Part shown: in pieces, positions 60,046 to 64,000 of the stretch
How the letters are laid out: each line of letters starts with the position of its first letter
How positions within the stretch are numbered: the first letter of the stretch is position 1
Assembly (NCBI RefSeq): GCF_032362555.1
Contig: NC_083505.1
Location: 8,113,501-8,177,500 of the forward strand
Source of the DNA: Amyelois transitella
Lineage: Eukaryota; Arthropoda; Insecta; Lepidoptera; Pyralidae
DNA length: 64,000 bases
Direction: 5' to 3'
The notes under the pieces: model-generated
Database searches by the model: none
Told to the model about the DNA's origin: nothing
What the model saw: only the letters and a program-made list of their open reading frames with translations
Translations under genes and position numbers: made by a program

Positions 60046-60119
60046 ATATATGTACCTATGTAGATGAAAAAACAAATATATAGATATGTATTTCTTATGA
60101 TAGAGCTTAAAATAGTGAC

Positions 60120-60172
60120 AGGATGTATATGTATATATATATATTATACATATATGTATATATATATTATAC

Positions 60173-60204
<32 letters not shown>

Positions 60205-60270
60205 TATATATATATGTATAATATATATATAATATATATGTATACAGGCGCATATATATATATGCGTCTG
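60120..60270. repeat. AT/ATAC microsatellite ending in a near-palindrome
   Basis: Long TA runs are interrupted by TATACATATATG blocks. At 60245-60270 the sequence CAGGCGCA...TGCGTCTG forms a near-perfect 26-bp palindrome around a TA core. Confidence 0.9.
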
Positions 60271-60720
60271 TTGTTTCACGCTTTATTAGGGCACCGCTGC
60301 CTTCAAAAACCGACTAAGTACTTACGTATAATATTTTACTCAGTAGGTACTTTATGCAATCCGATATCGCACGACATTGATTCCGAGTGTCCATATATGA
60401 AATCAAATCGCCCGGTCACTCACTTGCAAGGCAATGATTGTCCATTAATTATCCATTATTTTCATTTGACCATTTGTGAATGACCTTCTCAAAAATATTG
60501 GTCACAACTTTTAATCGGACAAGCGATTATTTATTTAACATTAGCAAAAAATATACAAGCCTAAAAATATCTATCTTAATACATACTAACGAGTTAACTG
60601 CTGGAAGTTATTTGATAAATTATAAAAATACCGCCCAAGAAATTGGAAAAGGGACAAATTAAGACGATGATAATGTTTCGGTAAATAGTTACATATGAGT
60701 TAACAATTTTTGTTGCAGAA

Positions 60721-60805
60721 ATGCGACTTCGAGGACTATGGTTTCATAGCATAATAATATTAAACGCTGTAGTAGTGCTAAGAAGTATAACTATTCGAGA
60801 CAGGC
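60721..60805 (+). CDS. CAP-superfamily secreted protein, exon 1 (signal peptide)
   Basis: A strong acceptor (TTTTTGTTGCAG) precedes the ATG by two bases, so an untranslated exon lies further upstream. The exon encodes MRLRGLWFHSIIILNAVVVL and RSITIRDR, a basic N-terminus with a hydrophobic signal peptide. The donor GTGAGT leaves one base. CAP proteins include cysteine-rich secretory, antigen-5 and PR-1 types. This one is expected to be secreted. Confidence 0.82.
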
Positions 60806-60933
60806 GTGAGTAATCGCAATTTTGTTTTTTAATAATTAATGTTATTTTATATTATTTAATTTTTATGTAAAAATATTATTTTCGAGAAATAATTTTTTCT
60901 AGTACCTAAACAAACTATTTTTCATTGATTTTT

Positions 60934-61193
60934 GTGCCATGTGTTTCCCGGCACCAACTGAAAAGAGAATAGAACTACTCCATCTCCTACCCATGGATGT
61001 CGTAAAAGGCGACTAAGGGATCGGCTTACAAACTTGGGATTCTTCTTTTAGGCGATGGGCTAGCAACCTGTCCTATTTGAATCTCAATTCTAACATTAAG
61101 CCAAACAGCTTTACGTCGCCTTTCAGTCTTTTCAAGACTGTTGGCTCTGTCTACCCCGCAAGGGATATTGACGTGATGATATGTATGTATGTA
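60934..61193 (+). repeat. Full copy of the ATGT-tailed repeat in CAP intron 1
   Basis: It runs from GTGCCATGTGTTTCCCGGCA through AAAGGCGACTAAGGGATCGG to CTGTCTACCCCGCAAGGGAT and ATATGTATGTATGTA. Confidence 0.85.
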
Positions 61194-61369
61194 TTTAAAA
61201 AAATTGCTGCTGATGTGTACACTTAAGTACCTACATTATTTTGTGGGCTTTTATATTGTCAACTTTTTATTCTTTACAGCGTAGAGACAGAGCCAATTTT
61301 TTTTAAGCATCACGCAACATTCGTTTGTTGTGCACGGATTTTGATATAATATTTAAATCTTTTTTCCAG

Positions 61370-61503
61370 AACTCTTTCCACATACTAAAATACCCAACGA
61401 TGCCTTGAATCCACGAAGAGCAATCGTGAGAAGGAAGATAGTTCTTTATCATAATTTTTTCCGCACTAAAGTACGTCCTAGTGCGTCTAATATGTTATTA
61501 ATG
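61370..61503 (+). CDS. CAP-superfamily secreted protein, exon 2
   Basis: A 134-bp exon with acceptor TCTTTTTTCCAG and donor GTGAGA, ending in phase 0. It encodes QLFPHTKIPNDALNPRRAIV and RRKIVLYHNFFRTKVRPSAS then NMLLM. LYHNFFRTKV.P.ASNML.M is the first helix of the CAP fold. Its His (in YHN) is one of the cavity residues of the family. Confidence 0.9.
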
Positions 61504-62019
61504 GTGAGAATTTAAGATTTAGATGTTAATTTCAAAATATGTTTACCATGAAGGTACCTATGATGTTTCTAAAAACATCATCTTTTTTTTTTAAATTAAA
61601 TATTCAGACTCATTTAAGTACTATATCATATATACCTATTACCTACAAGAATTTCAATGTTTAAATAAATGTTTAAAATTTTATGTCGATGTCAAAGATT
61701 TTAATAAGAATACTATACAATTTCTTTTGAATGAGCTGTATCTTCAACCGCCGAAGATAAATTTGCTTTACAGGTCAAATTTACGAAAATAAATATTCAA
61801 CACAACACTTTCTTTATCATTGTTTTTATACTTAGCTATAGGTTATATATCTCATAAACTCCAAACACACGTACGTGTTCCTTTAAAATTTTCGCAGCAA
61901 AGTCGTTCTCAAGCGATATCAATCCACAATTATGTTTATTGTACTAAATAAGTTATTAACGTCATATGAATTCAGTATATAATAAAACTAACCTTTAACA
62001 AATCTATAGGTACTACCAC

Positions 62020-62092
62020 TTGTTTGTTTGTTTGAACGCGCTAATCTCAGGAACTACTAGTTCGAATTGAAAAATTCTTTTTGTGTTGAATA
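62020..62092 (+). mobile_element. Fragment of Helitron-like family A
   Basis: CTTGTTTGTTTGTTTGAACG, CGCTAATCTCAGGAACTACT and TTTTTGTGTTGAATAG match the 5' third of the 63309-63559 copy. Confidence 0.7.
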
Positions 62093-62236
62093 GTCTAGCA
62101 ACCTGTCGGTAAGTATTTGAAACTCAATTAAGTATATCATTGAGCCAAACAGTTGAATGTGGCCTATCGGTATTTCCAAGACTATTGGCTTTGTCTGCTC
62201 CGAAAGGAATATAGACGTGATTATATGTATGTGTGT
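62093..62236 (+). repeat. Partial copy of the ATGT-tailed repeat in CAP intron 2
   Basis: GTCTAGCAACCTGTCGGTAA, GAGCCAAACAGTTGAATGTG, TTGGCTTTGTCTGCTCC and a GACGTGATTATATGTATGTG end match the family. It ends about 50 bp before exon 3. Confidence 0.75.
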
Positions 62237-62289
62237 AAGTGAATAAAACTATAATAAACTTTAAAAATATTTCCTACAATATTTTTCAG

Positions 62290-62435
62290 TCATGGCACCC
62301 AGTAGCAGCACGTCTCGCCCAGAAATACGCGGATAAGTGCATATTTCTCAAACACAATGATCCGAGCGAAAACGCAGTGCCTAATCTCGGAAACTGTGGA
62401 CAGAACCTCTTTGTCTCTTTGCAGAAGACTCCATG
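62290..62435 (+). CDS. CAP-superfamily secreted protein, exon 3
   Basis: A 146-bp exon with acceptor ATATTTTTCAG and donor GTAAGG (phase 2). It encodes SWHPVAARLAQKYADKCIFL, KHNDPSENAVPNLGNCGQNL and FVSLQKTPW. W...AA..AQ..AD.C.F.H and the GQN motif are CAP core elements. The codon for Trp is split across the intron and completed by G of the next exon. Confidence 0.92.
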
Positions 62436-62605
62436 GTAAGGATTTTCCAGTTAGATTCATCTATAAAACTGTAAAAATCCGATTCTATTCGAAGGCAGAA
62501 TGCATACAGAGAGACAAAGAGAGACAAACAAATATTCTGAATAGTTTTGCCTGCTTATGACTCTCATGATTGACTTTATCTTCTCTTGTCTTATATTCCT
62601 ATTAA

Positions 62606-62735
62606 GTACCTCTCACTATTTGGATATCTATAATATCATTAAGCCATATGGCTGAACGTGGTATTTCAGTCTTATCAAGACAGTTGGCTCTGTCTACCCC
62701 GCAACGGATATAGCCGAGATTATATGTAATATATT
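62606..62735 (+). repeat. Partial copy of the ATGT-tailed repeat in CAP intron 3
   Basis: CTCTCACTATTTGGATATCT, GCCATATGGCTGAACGTGGT and TTGGCTCTGTCTACCCCG match the family. The tail ATATGTAATATATTT is worn. Confidence 0.75.
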
Positions 62736-63308
62736 TAAACTCCAGTGTCAATATAATTATACCTATTTATAGATATTGCTCGCAAATGTATAAACACTGT
62801 TGCTTGTTTAGTCCACTTTTTGCTACATTAGCCGTTCTTTTTTATTTCCTTCTTTATACAGATGGTACAAATACTATCACGTCACGATTAACTCGTGTGG
62901 ATAATAGTAAATTCGTGAACACATAATCACAGATTACACGGCAAATATAGCCGAGTAGAGCTTGCCCTTTAAAAATCAACGGCATGTATTCTTCCGCGGG
63001 TTAATTGGAGGTATTAAAGTGTCGGATTTGAAGTGAAAATTAATCGACTTGTGCGTGTTCAGGATAAACAACAATGGTAATTTAATAACGACGTTTTTAC
63101 TCACGACTAACGTTATCTGACAAAGCTCGCTAAATATTTTTTTTTCAAGGTTAAGTCTGCAATTTATTTTTCTCATTAAATTTAACATTCTATCTGTATA
63201 TCGAGATAGAAACTTAGGTTTGTTGTTGCATTAGGGACAAGACAACATTATTTTTTTAAAGTCTATTTAGGATACTAAGATCAAACGTGTCCTTATTATT
63301 TATAGTTA

Positions 63309-63559
63309 TCTATACTAATATTATAAAGCTGTAGAGTTTGTTTGTTTGAACGCGCTATCTCAGGAACTACTGGTTCGAATTGGAAAATTATTTTTGTGTT
63401 GAATAGACCATTTATCGAGGAAGGCTTTAGGTTATATAATATCACGCTACAACTATAAGGTCGCTCCTTATTATAGAAATGATGGAAAAAAACGGATAAA
63501 ATTATTCATCCTTGCCCAATTTAACTATTCCACGCGGACGAAGTCGCAGGCACAGCTAG
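63309..63559 (+). mobile_element. Helitron-like element, family A, in CAP intron 3
   Basis: It starts TCTATACTAATATTATAAAG after a host A and ends AGTCGCAGGCACAGCTAG before a host T. It stops 20 bp before exon 4 of the CAP gene, so little more than the pyrimidine tract (TATATTTCATTTCAG) is host sequence. Confidence 0.8.
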
Positions 63560-63579
63560 TAACTTATATTTCATTTCAG

Positions 63580-63774
63580 GTTCTTCGCACTGAAAAATTG
63601 GTTCCTTGAATATAAGAAGTTCAAGTATGGATATCCTATCAGAGATCTACATGCTGTGGGGCACTACACGCAGATGGCTTGGGCTACTAGCCACAAAGTG
63701 GGCTGTGGAGTAGCCCATTGCTCGGGCGGGCCCTGGGGGTCCTTCTATAATTATGTCTGCCATTATTGTCCTGC
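63580..63774 (+). CDS. CAP-superfamily secreted protein, exon 4 (CAP signatures)
   Basis: A 195-bp exon encoding WFFALKNWFLEYKKFKYGYP, then IRDLHAVGHYTQMAWATSHK, VGCGVAHCSGGPWGSFYNYV and CHYCPA. GHYTQMAWATS..VGCG is CAP signature 1 and YNYVCHYCPA the start of signature 2, with the second cavity His in GHYTQ. The donor GTAAGT leaves two bases. The gene should continue; an acceptor-like CCCACAG at 63921-63927 could open a short exon that stops at TAG 63986-63988, but that reading lacks the usual GN and later cysteines. Confidence 0.93.
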
Positions 63775-64000
63775 GTAAGTGTTTCATAATCCGTTCTTGC
63801 TGAATTGTCCATATACCAATAGATACCTACCAGTTCTTTGACATCAAAAGGGATTAAAATGATCTCAATGTTAATTAAAGTTTACACTGGCCCGTGCAAA
63901 AACGTCTGTTATTTTCCGTTCCCACAGGATCTTCAGAAAATATTTTTACGACTTGTATTTCGGCTGCGTATTACTATGCTTTGACTAGCAATGTCTAAAG
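63775..64000. other. CAP gene intron or 3' part, cut by the window edge
   Basis: No firm exon is seen. The candidate described for the preceding exon is the only possibility noticed. Confidence 0.4.

Noticed and set aside
1-64000. CRISPR arrays, bacterial operons, telomeric TTAGG arrays, viral genomes
   Set aside because: None was seen. The tandem repeats present have short degenerate units without unique spacers, and no TTAGG run occurs.

Overview
The window is a stretch of insect nuclear genome, almost certainly from a moth or butterfly (Lepidoptera). It is AT-rich, with intron-split genes, canonical GT-AG splice sites, tRNA-derived SINEs and many short repeats that begin TC and end CTAG between host A and T (Helitron-like). 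It also holds a gene for lebocin, an antimicrobial peptide precursor known only from Lepidoptera. I cannot name the species. No bacterial, phage or CRISPR feature is present.

Region 1 (1-24000, + strand) is the 3' half of neural cadherin (CadN). Ten coding exons are visible: 6488-6603; an alternative pair at 9804-9968 and 11520-11681; 13646-13783; a 3.8-kb exon at 14258-18054; a second alternative pair at 18675-18910 and 19120-19358; then 20912-21115, 22269-22487 and 23321-23424, which ends in TAG. Splice phases agree at every junction. The two pairs match the mutually exclusive exons called 13a/13b and 18a/18b in the fly gene. One pair varies an extracellular cadherin linker, the other the last EGF and half of the transmembrane helix. 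The 5' part of the gene lies before position 1. The introns carry a SINE, a 1.15-kb terminal-inverted-repeat element, Helitron-like pieces and a LINE tail.

Region 2 (24000-44300) is gene-poor. Its only gene is a single-exon lebocin precursor on the - strand (36946-37539) with a TATA box and a poly-A signal. The rest is AT-rich DNA with interspersed repeats, two minisatellites (28191-28270 and 33426-33692), a perfect 52-bp palindrome at 32699-32750 and several copies of a repeat ending in ATGT runs.

Region 3 (44300-56300) is gene-dense. A pogo-like DNA transposon (44313-45644, TA target duplication) with a leftover HTH_psq reading frame sits 67 bp past the stop codon of a ZCCHC2/ZCCHC14-type zinc-knuckle gene (- strand, four exons, 45712-51451). 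That gene appears to use a GC-AG intron. It lies head to head with the intronless proteasome lid gene Rpn3 (52253-53740, + strand). Next comes a three-exon PIH-domain gene, DNAAF6/PIH1D3 (55168-56276), a dynein assembly factor.

Region 4 (56300-64000) holds repeats, a possible relic of a takeout/JHBP-type exon near 56476, and then a secreted CAP-superfamily gene (+ strand, exons 60721-60805, 61370-61503, 62290-62435 and 63580-63774) that runs toward the right edge.

The genes do not form a pathway. They are ordinary neighbours: adhesion, immunity, RNA-binding-type, protein turnover, ciliary motor assembly and a secreted CAP protein. I found no new multi-gene system. The signals most worth following are the two CadN exon pairs with different frame logic, the GC donor, Helitron-like ends beside three splice sites, and the pogo-like insertion in a 3' UTR.
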